Shown here: positions 14,967-22,559 of the stretch, piece after piece
Layout: each line of letters begins with the position of its first letter
Numbering within the stretch: position 1 is the first letter of the stretch
Assembly (NCBI GenBank): GCA_035525055.1
Contig: DATLEZ010000037.1
Location: 1-29,427, forward strand
DNA: 29,427 bases
Origin: DATEEG01 sp035525055
GTDB lineage: Bacteria > Actinomycetota > Acidimicrobiia > Spongiisociales > ZC4RG35
Direction of reading: 5' to 3'
Program-made: the position numbers and the translations under genes
Notes under the pieces: model-generated
Database searches by the model: none
Told to the model about the DNA's origin: nothing
Seen by the model: only the letters and a program-made list of their open reading frames with translations

Positions 14967-17321
14967 TCAGATGGCTCCCAGGCGACTGCGGGCGTCGATG
15001 ACCCGGCGGACTTCTTCGGCGAACTCGGCCCGCGCCAACGCGACGACCGGGCCAGGATCGAGGAGGCCACGGTTTCCGGCTAGCGCCAGGGCTTGACGAA
15101 ACGCAACGATGGAAACGCTGTCGGCGGAGACCCTTCCCATGAGCCGATATTCCTCGCCCAGCTTCATGGCCCTGGCGATGAATTCCTTCTCGCTGAAGCC
15201 GCGGTCGGGACTGGCATCGGCCAGGGTGTCAGCCACAACCAGATACGACTCAAGAAACGGCACGATCGCCCACGGAGCGATGGGAGGGCCGAGCCGACCG
15301 AGAATTGTCTGTGCGGTCATCCTGGTCCATCCCGGCACCGACCGATCGAGGTCGCCCCTGATCGCGGATCTGAGCCGGTCCTTTTCGGGGAAGAAGAATT
15401 CGAACTTGAGAAGGTCCCTGATCCCATCGACTGCCTTCCAGAGGTTCTCCTCGATCTTTCCAACTGCACCCGGTCCCACCATCGCCAACGCCAACTCGAC
15501 CACCCCGCGCGGCACGAAGTGGTGCACGACCACGTTTCGGTAGTAGGCAGCCCGAAGCGCCTGATCCGGCTTGAGGTAGTACACCGGGCGGGTGGCATTG
15601 AACGTGACGACGTTGCCATGTTCGGCCAGAAGATCGATCACCCGGCGGACTTCGGAAGGATCCTCCAGGTACAAGGCCTCGGTGGTGGGAAGGTGATGCT
15701 CTTCGATGAAGCCATCCAGAGCCGCACACGTGCCGGCCAGTTCTTCGATCGTGCGGGCTGCCCCGCCCGCCTGAAGCAGCGCGATCGAAACCACCGCCGC
15801 GGGAGTAATCGGAGTGACCTGTCCGATGCGGTACATCACCTCGAAGGCGAGCTTCGCCAGGTCGAGGTTGTGCTCCGAGTCCGCTCCCTCCGAGTCCGTC
15901 CCGTTTGCACTGGCCGTGGCGCTGCCAGCCATCGCCTTGGCCACCGAGATCGGTTCTCCGAAACGGACATGGATGTTGCCGTACCGACGCCGGAGCGAAC
16001 GGATCGCTGACAAAACCCAGCTCAGCGACTCTTTCTCCTTGGCTCCACCGGTCGCCTCAGAGGTATACGAGCCCAGATCCTGGATCTGGTCGTAGGCGAT
16101 CGAGATCGGGATCAGCATGACGTCCTCTGCTTTGTTGCGCCTCCACGAATCCACGACGTAAGACAGGATGCCAAAGCGAGGAGGCAGGAGCTTGCCCGAA
16201 CGCGACCTGCCGCCCTCCATGTACCACTCGAGGGGGAATCGATTTTCGACCAAATAGTCCAGGTAGGAGCACAGGACGAACTTGTAGAGCTCGTTGTCTT
16301 TGAACGACCGGCGAATGAAGAACACCCCGGTCCGCCTGATCAGGGGACCGAGGGGGAAAAAGTTCATGTTGATTCCGCCGGCGGTGTGGTTGGGGGGAAG
16401 GTCGTTCTCCCACTTGAGGAACTGCAGTGACAACCGGTCGAGGTTGGATCGGTGGGAAGGGAGGAACGCCAGCGGCACTTCCTGTCCGAGGGCGTTCAGT
16501 TCGGCCACCTGCTCCCGATCGTAAATGATGGCGCCATAGCCTTGCTTGTACAGCCAGTGGATGGCATTGGCGATGAGGTCGATGAGGAAAGGGCTGTGGT
16601 TTGCGGCCATCTCCTCGAGGTAGTGATGAGCACGGGCGAGAGCGGTCGGCTCTGAAAGTCCCCGACTCACCCCGAAGCGGACAGCCCCATCCCGCCAGGC
16701 GCTCTTCGACCAGATCTCCTGGTGTACGAACTTGGGGACCTTGTAGCGGTTGCCGCGAAGGGAACGCTCGGCCTTCTCGAGAGCGAGCCAAGCTCTCCGG
16801 GTAACGAAATCGGTGAGGCCGACCAGTTCGGCCGCCGCGGCGAAGTCGGCCAGCAACCGGTCGGCCGAGGCTCCCGGCCCCGTCAGAACGGTCAGGCGAT
16901 GAGGCCACCGCTCCACAATGATCCGTTGGCGCAAAGCGTCCGGATCGCGCGGGTCGCCCAGCCTGAGTACGTCGAACCACGAAGTCTTCCTCGTCTTCCT
17001 CCGGCGGGGCGAGTCGGTGCCTTGCAGCCGCGGCGGTGACCACACCACCCGGACCGGGAGGACGAAGGGATTGTCACCCCGACCGAGGCGCGCTTCCAGG
17101 CGCGGGTCGGTGTGCTGACCCGCCTTGCGCCGGCGAGAAGGCGCCAGTCTTATCTGATCGAGGGAGACTCCTGCCGGCCGCTGCCGTTCTGCCCAGCCTG
17201 ACAGGATGCTGGCTTCGAGCCGGCTGGAGGCGTCGATGACCAGGACAACCGGGCCATCGGTGGGTGCATCGATTGGCCACACGGGCTCGTGGGGTAGAGG
17301 ACGTTGAGGCGAGTAGGGCAT
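14967..17321 (-). CDS. plsB: PlsB-like glycerol-3-phosphate acyltransferase
   Basis: 784 residues from ATG 17321. A TTG at 17348 extends the frame by 9 residues but lies beside the upstream terminator hairpin, so ATG is preferred. Acyltransferase block I is HRSNLD with the catalytic His290 and Asp295 (H-x4-D), block II is GVFFIRRSF at about 332-340, block III is YMEGGRSRSGK at about 367-377 and block IV is LIPISIAYD. These match PlsB, which puts the first acyl chain on sn-glycerol-3-phosphate in phospholipid and triacylglycerol synthesis. The length and long N-terminal region resemble mycobacterial PlsB2. There is a low-complexity Ala/Ser/Asp/Gly insertion around residues 475-490. It stands alone, convergent with the ABC operon. 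Confidence 0.9.
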   Translation of the reverse strand: MPYSPQRPLPHEPVWPIDAPTDGPVVLVIDASSRLEASILSGWAERQRPAGVSLDQIRLAPSRRRKAGQHTDPRLEARLGRGDNPFVLPVRVVWSPPRLQGTDSPRRRKTRKTSWFDVLRLGDPRDPDALRQRIIVERWPHRLTVLTGPGASADRLLADFAAAAELVGLTDFVTRRAWLALEKAERSLRGNRYKVPKFVHQEIWSKSAWRDGAVRFGVSRGLSEPTALARAHHYLEEMAANHSPFLIDLIANAIHWLYKQGYGAIIYDREQVAELNALGQEVPLAFLPSHRSNLDRLSLQFLKWENDLPPNHTAGGINMNFFPLGPLIRRTGVFFIRRSFKDNELYKFVLCSYLDYLVENRFPLEWYMEGGRSRSGKLLPPRFGILSYVVDSWRRNKAEDVMLIPISIAYDQIQDLGSYTSEATGGAKEKESLSWVLSAIRSLRRRYGNIHVRFGEPISVAKAMAGSATASANGTDSEGADSEHNLDLAKLAFEVMYRIGQVTPITPAAVVSIALLQAGGAARTIEELAGTCAALDGFIEEHHLPTTEALYLEDPSEVRRVIDLLAEHGNVVTFNATRPVYYLKPDQALRAAYYRNVVVHHFVPRGVVELALAMVGPGAVGKIEENLWKAVDGIRDLLKFEFFFPEKDRLRSAIRGDLDRSVPGWTRMTAQTILGRLGPPIAPWAIVPFLESYLVVADTLADASPDRGFSEKEFIARAMKLGEEYRLMGRVSADSVSIVAFRQALALAGNRGLLDPGPVVALARAEFAEEVRRVIDARSRLGAI

Positions 17322-17357
17322 GTATCCCGATCGTACGAAGAAGCCCAATCATACGAA

Positions 17358-17390
17358 GAAGGAGCCCGGACCAAAGGCCCGGACTCCTTC
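17358..17390 (-). terminator. Intrinsic terminator of the ferritin-like gene
   Basis: The arms GAAGGAGCCCGG (17358-17369) and CCGGACTCCTTC (17379-17390) pair over 12 positions with one mismatch and a 9-nt loop. Read on the minus strand the hairpin is followed by TTCGTATG, only moderately T-rich. It lies 20 nt beyond the stop of the ferritin-like gene and just before the plsB start, as expected for a terminator separating the two. Confidence 0.6.
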
Positions 17391-17410
17391 GTTTCGACGA
17401 ATCGTCGGTC

Positions 17411-18046
17411 TTAGCTTTTGGACTTGGCCGCCGACTTGGCCTTGGGTGCCTTCTTGATGAAGTCGTCCCGTGATTGCTCGGCGCGGGCGGCACCGATCGC
17501 GGTGGTCACCTTCTTACGCTCTTCCGGTGGCGGGAGCACGGCGGTCATCCCCAGGGACTCGAACCACAGTTCCCGGGCCCAGCCCTGCGTGTGGTACAGG
17601 TGCTCGTCTTCTTCCTCTTCGACTTCTTCGTAGGCCTCTTTCAAGACCTTGGCTCGCGGCCCTTTGAGTTCAGTGGCGACCTCGCCGATGAGCTCCCAGT
17701 TGGCGTGATCCTTGATCTCGGCATCGACGACACATTCGGCCGCGACGAGTTGGGCGGCCGCTTTGTCGCCCTTCTCGAGAGCCATCTCCATCGCCTGGAT
17801 CAGGGACTCACCCTTGAAGCGGACTATTGCCCGGCCGGGCGTCTCGATTTCGGGGTTGAGTCCGATCTCCTCGAAGATCCGTCCGACGATCCGAACATGG
17901 TTCTCGGTCTCTTCGAGATAACCCTGCCATTCCTCTCGCAGGTCTTCGTTGACGGTGCATCGAAGCGCGGTCTTGTAGACCTGGACTCCGCCGAGTTCCG
18001 TCTCGAGGGCCTGGTACAACAATTCTTCGACCTGAGTGTCCTTCAT
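17411..18046 (-). CDS. Ferritin-like protein with lysine-rich tail
   Basis: 211 residues from ATG 18046, preceded by AAAGGAG at a short 3-nt spacing. The body is all-helical with the acidic/His pattern of ferritin-like DUF892/YciE-type proteins. Helix 1 has Glu15/Glu17 (ALETELGG), helix 2 EETENH (Glu46, His50), helix 3 DAEIKDH (Glu110, His114) and helix 4 EEEEDEH (Glu148, His149). These could form a di-metal site, though the canonical ExxH spacing is not exact. The C-terminus (KKAPKAKSAAKSKS) is a histone-like basic tail that could bind DNA, as in Dps-type protection. A SigB/SigF-type promoter at 18082-18107 lies upstream, which fits a stress-protection role. Confidence 0.75.
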   Translation of the reverse strand: MKDTQVEELLYQALETELGGVQVYKTALRCTVNEDLREEWQGYLEETENHVRIVGRIFEEIGLNPEIETPGRAIVRFKGESLIQAMEMALEKGDKAAAQLVAAECVVDAEIKDHANWELIGEVATELKGPRAKVLKEAYEEVEEEEDEHLYHTQGWARELWFESLGMTAVLPPPEERKKVTTAIGAARAEQSRDDFIKKAPKAKSAAKSKS

Positions 18047-18081
18047 ATGCTCCTTTGTGCAGAGGACTCGTGACCCACCCT

Positions 18082-18107
18082 GTACCCGCGGCGGCGTCCT
18101 CGTAAAC
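18082..18107 (-). promoter_or_regulatory. SigB/SigF-type promoter of the ferritin-like gene
   Basis: On the minus strand GTTT (18107-18104), a 16-nt spacer and GGGTAC (18087-18082) match the stress sigma consensus GTTT-N15-17-GGGTAT/C. Transcription would start near 18074, giving a leader of about 28 nt with the AAAGGAG site before ATG 18046. Spacing and -10 sequence are identical to those at 20710-20735 and 23164-23189. Confidence 0.8.
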
Positions 18108-18163
18108 GTTCATTGAGTGCAGGGATGGCGGGCATGCTTGGATCAGGAAATGCGGGACGACCT

Positions 18164-18619
18164 GTGATCGGCGTTATACAGCGCGTGAGCCGCGCGTCGG
18201 TCTCGGTCTCCGAAGATGTGGTGGCCCGGATTGGAACCGGGCTGCTCGTATTGGTCGGCGCAACCCATTCCGACACTGTCGAAGACGCCCGCGCTCTGGG
18301 CTCGAAGATCGTAGGACTGCGGGTGTTCAGTGACGACAGCGGGTTGATGAACAGGTCCGTTCTGGAAATCGGAGGGCAGGTCCTGGTCGTGAGCCAGTTC
18401 ACGCTCCTTGGCGACGTCCGTAAGGGACGACGCCCATCCTTCGTGGATGCAGCCTTGCCCGAGATCGCCGCTCCGCTGATCGAGGAACTCGGACTGGTTA
18501 TAGCCGAACAAGGAGTTCCGGTCAGCAGAGGGGTCTTTGGGGCCCACATGCGGGTGGAACTCGTCAACGATGGGCCAGTCACCTTGATACTGCGGACCGA
18601 AGCTGGTCGCATCACATGA
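18164..18619 (+). CDS. dtd: D-aminoacyl-tRNA deacylase
   Basis: 151 residues from GTG 18164, the usual DTD length. ATG codons at 18125 and 18134 would add a Gly-rich N-terminal extension not found in the family, and GGGA lies about 7 nt before the GTG. The protein starts at IGVIQRVSRASVSV. Both active-site signatures are present: SQFTL with the preceding VLVVSQ, and NDGPVT near the C-terminus. DTD hydrolyses D-amino acids and glycine mischarged onto tRNA. It is divergent from the ferritin-like gene and ends 15 nt from the convergent phosphatase gene. Confidence 0.93.
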   Translation: MIGVIQRVSRASVSVSEDVVARIGTGLLVLVGATHSDTVEDARALGSKIVGLRVFSDDSGLMNRSVLEIGGQVLVVSQFTLLGDVRKGRRPSFVDAALPEIAAPLIEELGLVIAEQGVPVSRGVFGAHMRVELVNDGPVTLILRTEAGRIT

Positions 18620-18634
18620 GAGTCTGTCCGTCTG

Positions 18635-20224
18635 TCAGCCGGCGAGCGTGATGACGATCACTGCTGCATCGTCTGTGCGTTGTCGCCGGTTCGCAAAGTC
18701 GACGCAGGCATCGGCGATTTCATCCGGCGAGCGAGGTCCGATGTGGTGAAGAAATCCGGCCAGTGCCTCGAAGTCGTCACCCTCGCCCTCGTCAAACACG
18801 TCGGCCACTCCGTCGGTGAACAGCAGGAAATAGTCGCCGGGAGACAAAAGAACTGAACGGTCGACCCAGCCGACATCGGCCTGAGCGTGGAGCAGGGAGC
18901 CACCCGATGGCTCCTGGATGAATCGTCCTCCCCGGCCGACGAAGGGCGGAGGATGGCCTGCCAGCGAGTACGTGACCTCGCCCGAGCCTCCGTCGACCAG
19001 AGCGACTGCAACCGTTGCGGTGGTCTCAACCGATTCGAATAACCATGTCACGCCGGCGATGGCGGCGGCGGGCGATGCACCTTCGCGAATGCACTGGGCC
19101 AAGCAGTCGCGGAGCCGCAAAGAATTGAGGGCGGGCCGAGCACCGTGCCCGGCCGCGTCGACCATGACTGTGCCGATCAGTTGACCCCGGACCTGGAAGA
19201 CCGCCAACGAGTCCCCGGCCAGAAGCCCGACGGCCGGCAGGTGGCGAGTCGAGACCTCGACCCCCCCGCCTCCGCCCATCGACACAGAGTGAAGCATCTC
19301 GACGAGGTCCGCCATGACCGGCGCCACCTGGTTCAGGGCGTCGGTCGCTCGGCTCGCTTCCTCTTCAGCCACCCGTCCGCGCGACGCGTAGACGTCAACC
19401 CGTCGGGAGGCATAGAGCAATCCGGCTAAGAGGAGCACCGTGAATGCGACGGTGACCATCGCCAGGATCCCGGGTGTGCTGAAACGTGCCTGAACCCGGA
19501 CCGTGCCCACCAGTGCCGCCGGAACCAGGAAAGCGATTGGCACCAGCCAACGCAAAAGCTCCCCACCGAGGTTGGCGCTGACCAGCGGTCGCAGCAACGG
19601 ATCTTGAGGCCTCGCGAAAAGAACGGCTGTGCTGAGGAGCAAGACACTGAACGCGCTGGGCAGGCCCATCTCCTCGCCTTTGAAAGGGAACATGGCGAGA
19701 CCCCGGTCGCCGTAGCCGAACGCAAGGAGGATGAAAGCCGCCAACACGCCCCCGATAACCACAAGGATATGGCCCGACACCCGGACTGTGACCTTCGAAC
19801 TGGACACAAGAAGGGCCCCGATCGCGACGGCCCCGAGGGTGACAGCCTGGTTGGGGGCGAGCATTCCTGTGTTGGGGGTACCTTCCGGAACGAGTCGGAC
19901 CAGGGACGGGATCGCCTCGTGGTCGATCAGGGCGTCGGCGAGGACGAATGCCACGCACAGTCCAGAGACAATGACAAGGAGGTAGCGGCCCGTGCGCCTC
20001 GACAACGACGTGAACAACGCCGACCGAATTCCGATCGCACCGGCGATAAGAAGGATGAAGGCCCACGGGTGGGTCGGGCGAATCTCTCCAACGCTCGGGC
20101 CGGCGGTCAGGAACGGAATGTCGAGCACCCAACCCGCCAGCCCCAGCACGGCCACTGCAGCCGTCACCGCCAGGCAGACAACCCCGGCCCGCTCGAAACG
20201 GGCCAACCAGCGAACGTCGATCAC
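18635..20224 (-). CDS. Membrane-bound SpoIIE/PP2C-type phosphatase
   Basis: 529 residues from a GTG at 20224 with no clear Shine-Dalgarno. About eight hydrophobic spans fill residues 13-272 and form a MASE-like membrane sensor. A short helical linker (about 280-315) and a Gly run lead to a PP2C-like phosphatase at about 325-527. Metal-binding motifs are Asp338 (AGDSL), Asp356 (VDAAGHG), AGHPPP at 422-427, TDGVAD around Asp471 and DD518-519. The usual second Asp of the GGDWYD motif is replaced (GDSLAV). Such enzymes dephosphorylate a STAS antagonist so that it captures the anti-sigma factor; the STAS protein at 22177-22509 is the obvious substrate. It follows the RsbW-like gene by 84 nt and is probably read from the same SigF-type promoter. 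Confidence 0.88.
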   Translation of the reverse strand: MIDVRWLARFERAGVVCLAVTAAVAVLGLAGWVLDIPFLTAGPSVGEIRPTHPWAFILLIAGAIGIRSALFTSLSRRTGRYLLVIVSGLCVAFVLADALIDHEAIPSLVRLVPEGTPNTGMLAPNQAVTLGAVAIGALLVSSSKVTVRVSGHILVVIGGVLAAFILLAFGYGDRGLAMFPFKGEEMGLPSAFSVLLLSTAVLFARPQDPLLRPLVSANLGGELLRWLVPIAFLVPAALVGTVRVQARFSTPGILAMVTVAFTVLLLAGLLYASRRVDVYASRGRVAEEEASRATDALNQVAPVMADLVEMLHSVSMGGGGGVEVSTRHLPAVGLLAGDSLAVFQVRGQLIGTVMVDAAGHGARPALNSLRLRDCLAQCIREGASPAAAIAGVTWLFESVETTATVAVALVDGGSGEVTYSLAGHPPPFVGRGGRFIQEPSGGSLLHAQADVGWVDRSVLLSPGDYFLLFTDGVADVFDEGEGDDFEALAGFLHHIGPRSPDEIADACVDFANRRQRTDDAAVIVITLAG

Positions 20225-20308
20225 GGGGTGATTGCTGTGGTCGCCGAAAGAGCTATTCAGGAAAGCCTCGCTTCGATTGGACGAAGTGGACTAACGCCGG
20301 GGGGCGGA

Positions 20309-20686
20309 TCAGTCCTCGAGTTCGAACCAGGCGCCGGTTTCATTGTCGATACCCCAGGCGTCGCTCACCTTTTCAACGATCATCAACCCGAGGCCGCCGA
20401 TGCCTGTGCTGTGCGAACGGTTGACCCGAAACGACCCGGCTCGCTGATGAACCGAAACGCGGATGGCAGTCTTGTGACGGTCAATCATGATCTCAAGCCC
20501 GTCACCTGCCGGCCCATGACGGACGGCGTTGGTGACCAGTTCGCTAACCGAAAGCAAGGCATCATCAATTCGAGGGTGTTCGCTCAGTACCGATCGTACG
20601 AACGAGCGGGCTTCCCCGGCGGCATCCGGCACGGCCGAAAGGCGGAGCGTGGCGGGGATGCTCGGATGGTGCTGTAAATGTGTCAT
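20309..20686 (-). CDS. RsbW-like anti-sigma factor / ATP-binding protein
   Basis: 125 residues from ATG 20686, with TTGGAG about 9 nt upstream; a TTG at 20701 sits inside that site and is a poor start. The fold is the GHKL ATPase of serine-kinase anti-sigma factors: the N-box SELVTNAVRHG carries Glu49 and Asn53, and the G2 box is GGLGLMIVEKVSDAWG at 97-112. The G1 position, normally an Asp-x-Gly motif, reads VHQRAG, so nucleotide binding may be altered. In partner switching such proteins bind a sigma factor and phosphorylate a STAS antagonist. A SigB/SigF-type promoter precedes it, suggesting feedback by the sigma factor of this locus. Confidence 0.87.
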   Translation of the reverse strand: MTHLQHHPSIPATLRLSAVPDAAGEARSFVRSVLSEHPRIDDALLSVSELVTNAVRHGPAGDGLEIMIDRHKTAIRVSVHQRAGSFRVNRSHSTGIGGLGLMIVEKVSDAWGIDNETGAWFELED

Positions 20687-20709
20687 TGTTGGTAGCTCCA
20701 ACCTACCTT

Positions 20710-20735
20710 GTACCCCCTTTTGTTTAGCGGCAAAC
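20710..20735 (-). promoter_or_regulatory. SigB/SigF-type promoter of the RsbW-like/phosphatase genes
   Basis: On the minus strand GTTT (20735-20732), a 16-nt spacer and GGGTAC (20715-20710) match the stress sigma consensus. Transcription would begin near 20703, about 16 nt before ATG 20686. The promoter lies in the 82-nt gap after the sigma fusion gene, so the RsbW-like and phosphatase genes can be induced by the sigma factor itself. Confidence 0.82.
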
Positions 20736-20768
20736 TCCGGGGTTGTCCTGGGCGGCGACGCCTTCGCT

Positions 20769-21836
20769 TCATTCGAGAACTGTCCGCAAGCGCCCCAGGG
20801 CCTTGGCCAGAAGCCTGGAAACGTGCATCTGGGAGATCCCGAGAAGGTCGGCGATCTCGGCTTGAGTCAGGTCCTCGTAGAAGCGCAAGCGAACGATCTC
20901 TCGTTCTCGCTCGGGTAGTGACTTGAGGCCCCGCGTCAGTTCCACCGCATCGTTGGCCGAGAGGGCCAGGTCGGACTCTCCTGGGATGGCGTCGGCCAGG
21001 ATCAGTCCCGTGTCCGGGTCGGGCTCGACCAGCGACTCCCAGTGAAACGCCGAGTTGGCACCGATTGCTTCGATTACTTCTTCCTCGGCAATGTCGAGGT
21101 CGCGGGCGATCTCTCCGGGGGTGGGGTTTCGACCGAGCGCCTGAGCCATCTGTTCTGAGGTCCTTGCCACCCTGAGAGTGAGCTCCTGGAGACCCCGGGG
21201 CACCCGGACCGACCAGGCGCGGTCCCGCAAGTGGCGTTTGAGCTCGCCGTTGATTGTGGCCGTGGCGAACGCCTCGAAGGCTCCCTTATCGGGTTCGAAA
21301 CGATTGACGGCGTTCATCAAGCCCAGCATCGCCACTTGCTCGAGGTCGGCGTCGGCAACTCCCTTGCCCCGGAACCTCCTCGCCATCGAGGCGGCCAACC
21401 CGGCAAATCTGCGTATGGCTTCATCCCTCATGGCGGCGTCGTCCCGTGCCCTCACTAGGGTTTCGACATCTTCGAGATCGGCAATGGCGGCGCCGGTGCC
21501 GGCCCCCCTGATCTCAAACCAGACCGTCAGGTGGCCGGCCTCATAGCGGTGACCCCAGCGGCGGGCCAACCTGTCGAGCAAGGTGAAACCGAATCCGCGA
21601 GGGTCCTCTCCGAGCGCTTCAGCAGAAGGGTGGGTCAGTTCGATTCGCCATCCGGTCACATCAGCGATGACTTCCAAACGAAATTTCTTGGCCTGAGAAT
21701 GAGCCACTGCGTTGGCCAGGACCTCGGTGACCAACAACTGGGCTTCGGCCATCCTGATGGGGTCGACCTTGATGGCTTCGGCCAGGGCCGCGCGGGCCCG
21801 TGCCGCCGTTTCAGGACGGACGGCAAACTCCGTCAT
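20769..21836 (-). CDS. RsbW-like ATPase domain fused to SigB/SigF-family sigma factor
   Basis: A single uninterrupted 355-residue frame from ATG 21836, which overlaps the upstream stop as ATGA. Residues 1-110 are a GHKL anti-sigma domain: the N-box TEVLANAVAHS carries Glu38 and Asn42, and the G2-like segment is RGFGFTLLDRLARRWGH at 80-96. The G1 motif is degraded (LTHPSAEA). After a linker of about 15 residues comes a full SigB/F/G-class sigma factor: region 2 at about 135-218 (ADLEQVAMLGLMNAVNRFEP, RHLRDRAWSVRVPRGLQEL), region 3 at about 220-275 and region 4 at about 298-355 (LPEREREIVRLRFYEDLTQ, then helix-turn-helix EIADLLGISQMHVSRLL). Normally inhibitor and sigma are separate proteins, so regulation here is probably in cis, with the STAS protein releasing the sigma part. 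It should direct RNA polymerase to the GTTT-N16-GGGTAC promoters. Confidence 0.9.
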   Translation of the reverse strand: MTEFAVRPETAARARAALAEAIKVDPIRMAEAQLLVTEVLANAVAHSQAKKFRLEVIADVTGWRIELTHPSAEALGEDPRGFGFTLLDRLARRWGHRYEAGHLTVWFEIRGAGTGAAIADLEDVETLVRARDDAAMRDEAIRRFAGLAASMARRFRGKGVADADLEQVAMLGLMNAVNRFEPDKGAFEAFATATINGELKRHLRDRAWSVRVPRGLQELTLRVARTSEQMAQALGRNPTPGEIARDLDIAEEEVIEAIGANSAFHWESLVEPDPDTGLILADAIPGESDLALSANDAVELTRGLKSLPEREREIVRLRFYEDLTQAEIADLLGISQMHVSRLLAKALGRLRTVLE

Positions 21837-22180
21837 GAACCGATTGCTGCGCCCAGGCGGACTACCCAGGGTTGATCGATAGACCAGACACCGCTCCCGA
21901 TGGCCGTCAGCAACTCGGACGTTTCCGCTGGGATTGGGGGGATGGTGCCGTCGGCTTGCAGGCGCAGCAGCGGCGTTGGGGTGTCGACCTCGGCCAGGAT
22001 TGTCACCTCCGGCACTCCCGACCTGATCAGCAGGGTGGCAAGTTCAGAAACCGCCAGGCGTATGTCATGGCGGGTTCTCTCATCGAGGTCGAGCACCCGG
22101 GCGATGGCCCCTGCGAAGGACCGGGCTGTGGTCAGATGGATGGGGTCTCCGACGATTCGGAGCGACAGCAACCCGATCAA
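21833..22180 (-). CDS. Degenerate RsbW-like protein (pseudo-kinase)
   Basis: 115 residues from a TTG at 22180 that overlaps the STAS stop as TTGA; the end overlaps the sigma fusion start as ATGA. The first half follows the GHKL helix pattern, with DIRLAVSELATLLIRSG at the N-box position. Glu46 is kept, but the metal-binding Asn is replaced by Leu50, and no G1 or G2 glycine box is visible. It therefore probably cannot bind ATP and may act as a scaffold or decoy for the STAS or sigma protein. This function is inferred from gene order and from what is missing. Confidence 0.7.
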   Translation of the reverse strand: MIGLLSLRIVGDPIHLTTARSFAGAIARVLDLDERTRHDIRLAVSELATLLIRSGVPEVTILAEVDTPTPLLRLQADGTIPPIPAETSELLTAIGSGVWSIDQPWVVRLGAAIGS

Positions 22181-22509
22181 GCGGTGGCCGCTTCCAGTGA
22201 TTGGAAGATTGCCAGGGTCTGGCCGACCCCGCTGATATCGAGAAGACGGTCAACCGGTCCGCCTGCCACGACCAGGGCCAGGCGGTGCCCCGAGCCCGAC
22301 AGGTTCTGGTTGGCTGCCAGCAAGGCTCGCAAACCGGTCGAATCCATGAAAGTGACACCCGTGAGGTCGACTGCGACGTCCGTTTTGCCATCGACGATCG
22401 ACGCTGCCAAAACGTCTTCGAGCTGACCTACGGTTGCCAGGTCGATCTCGCCGGCCGGGCTGATAATTGCCCATCCCGGCTGATCAGAGCGGTCGATTTG
22501 AAGTTGCAT
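22177..22509 (-). CDS. STAS-domain anti-sigma factor antagonist
   Basis: 110 residues from ATG 22509; the first gene of the switch operon. A SpoIIAA/RsbV-like STAS fold is clear: the strand WAIISPAGEIDLATV, then VDLTGVTFMDSTGLRALLAA with the phospho-acceptor Ser57 in DSTG. Unphosphorylated antagonist binds the anti-sigma ATPase and frees sigma; kinase activity inactivates it and the PP2C phosphatase restores it. No Shine-Dalgarno is seen, and no GTTT-N16-GGGTAC box lies upstream, so the operon probably uses another sigma factor. Confidence 0.92.
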   Translation of the reverse strand: MQLQIDRSDQPGWAIISPAGEIDLATVGQLEDVLAASIVDGKTDVAVDLTGVTFMDSTGLRALLAANQNLSGSGHRLALVVAGGPVDRLLDISGVGQTLAIFQSLEAATA

Positions 22510-22559
22510 CGTTAAGGGAGACCTGTTGTGGGAGGGCTGATCGTATCATCGGGCCCCTC

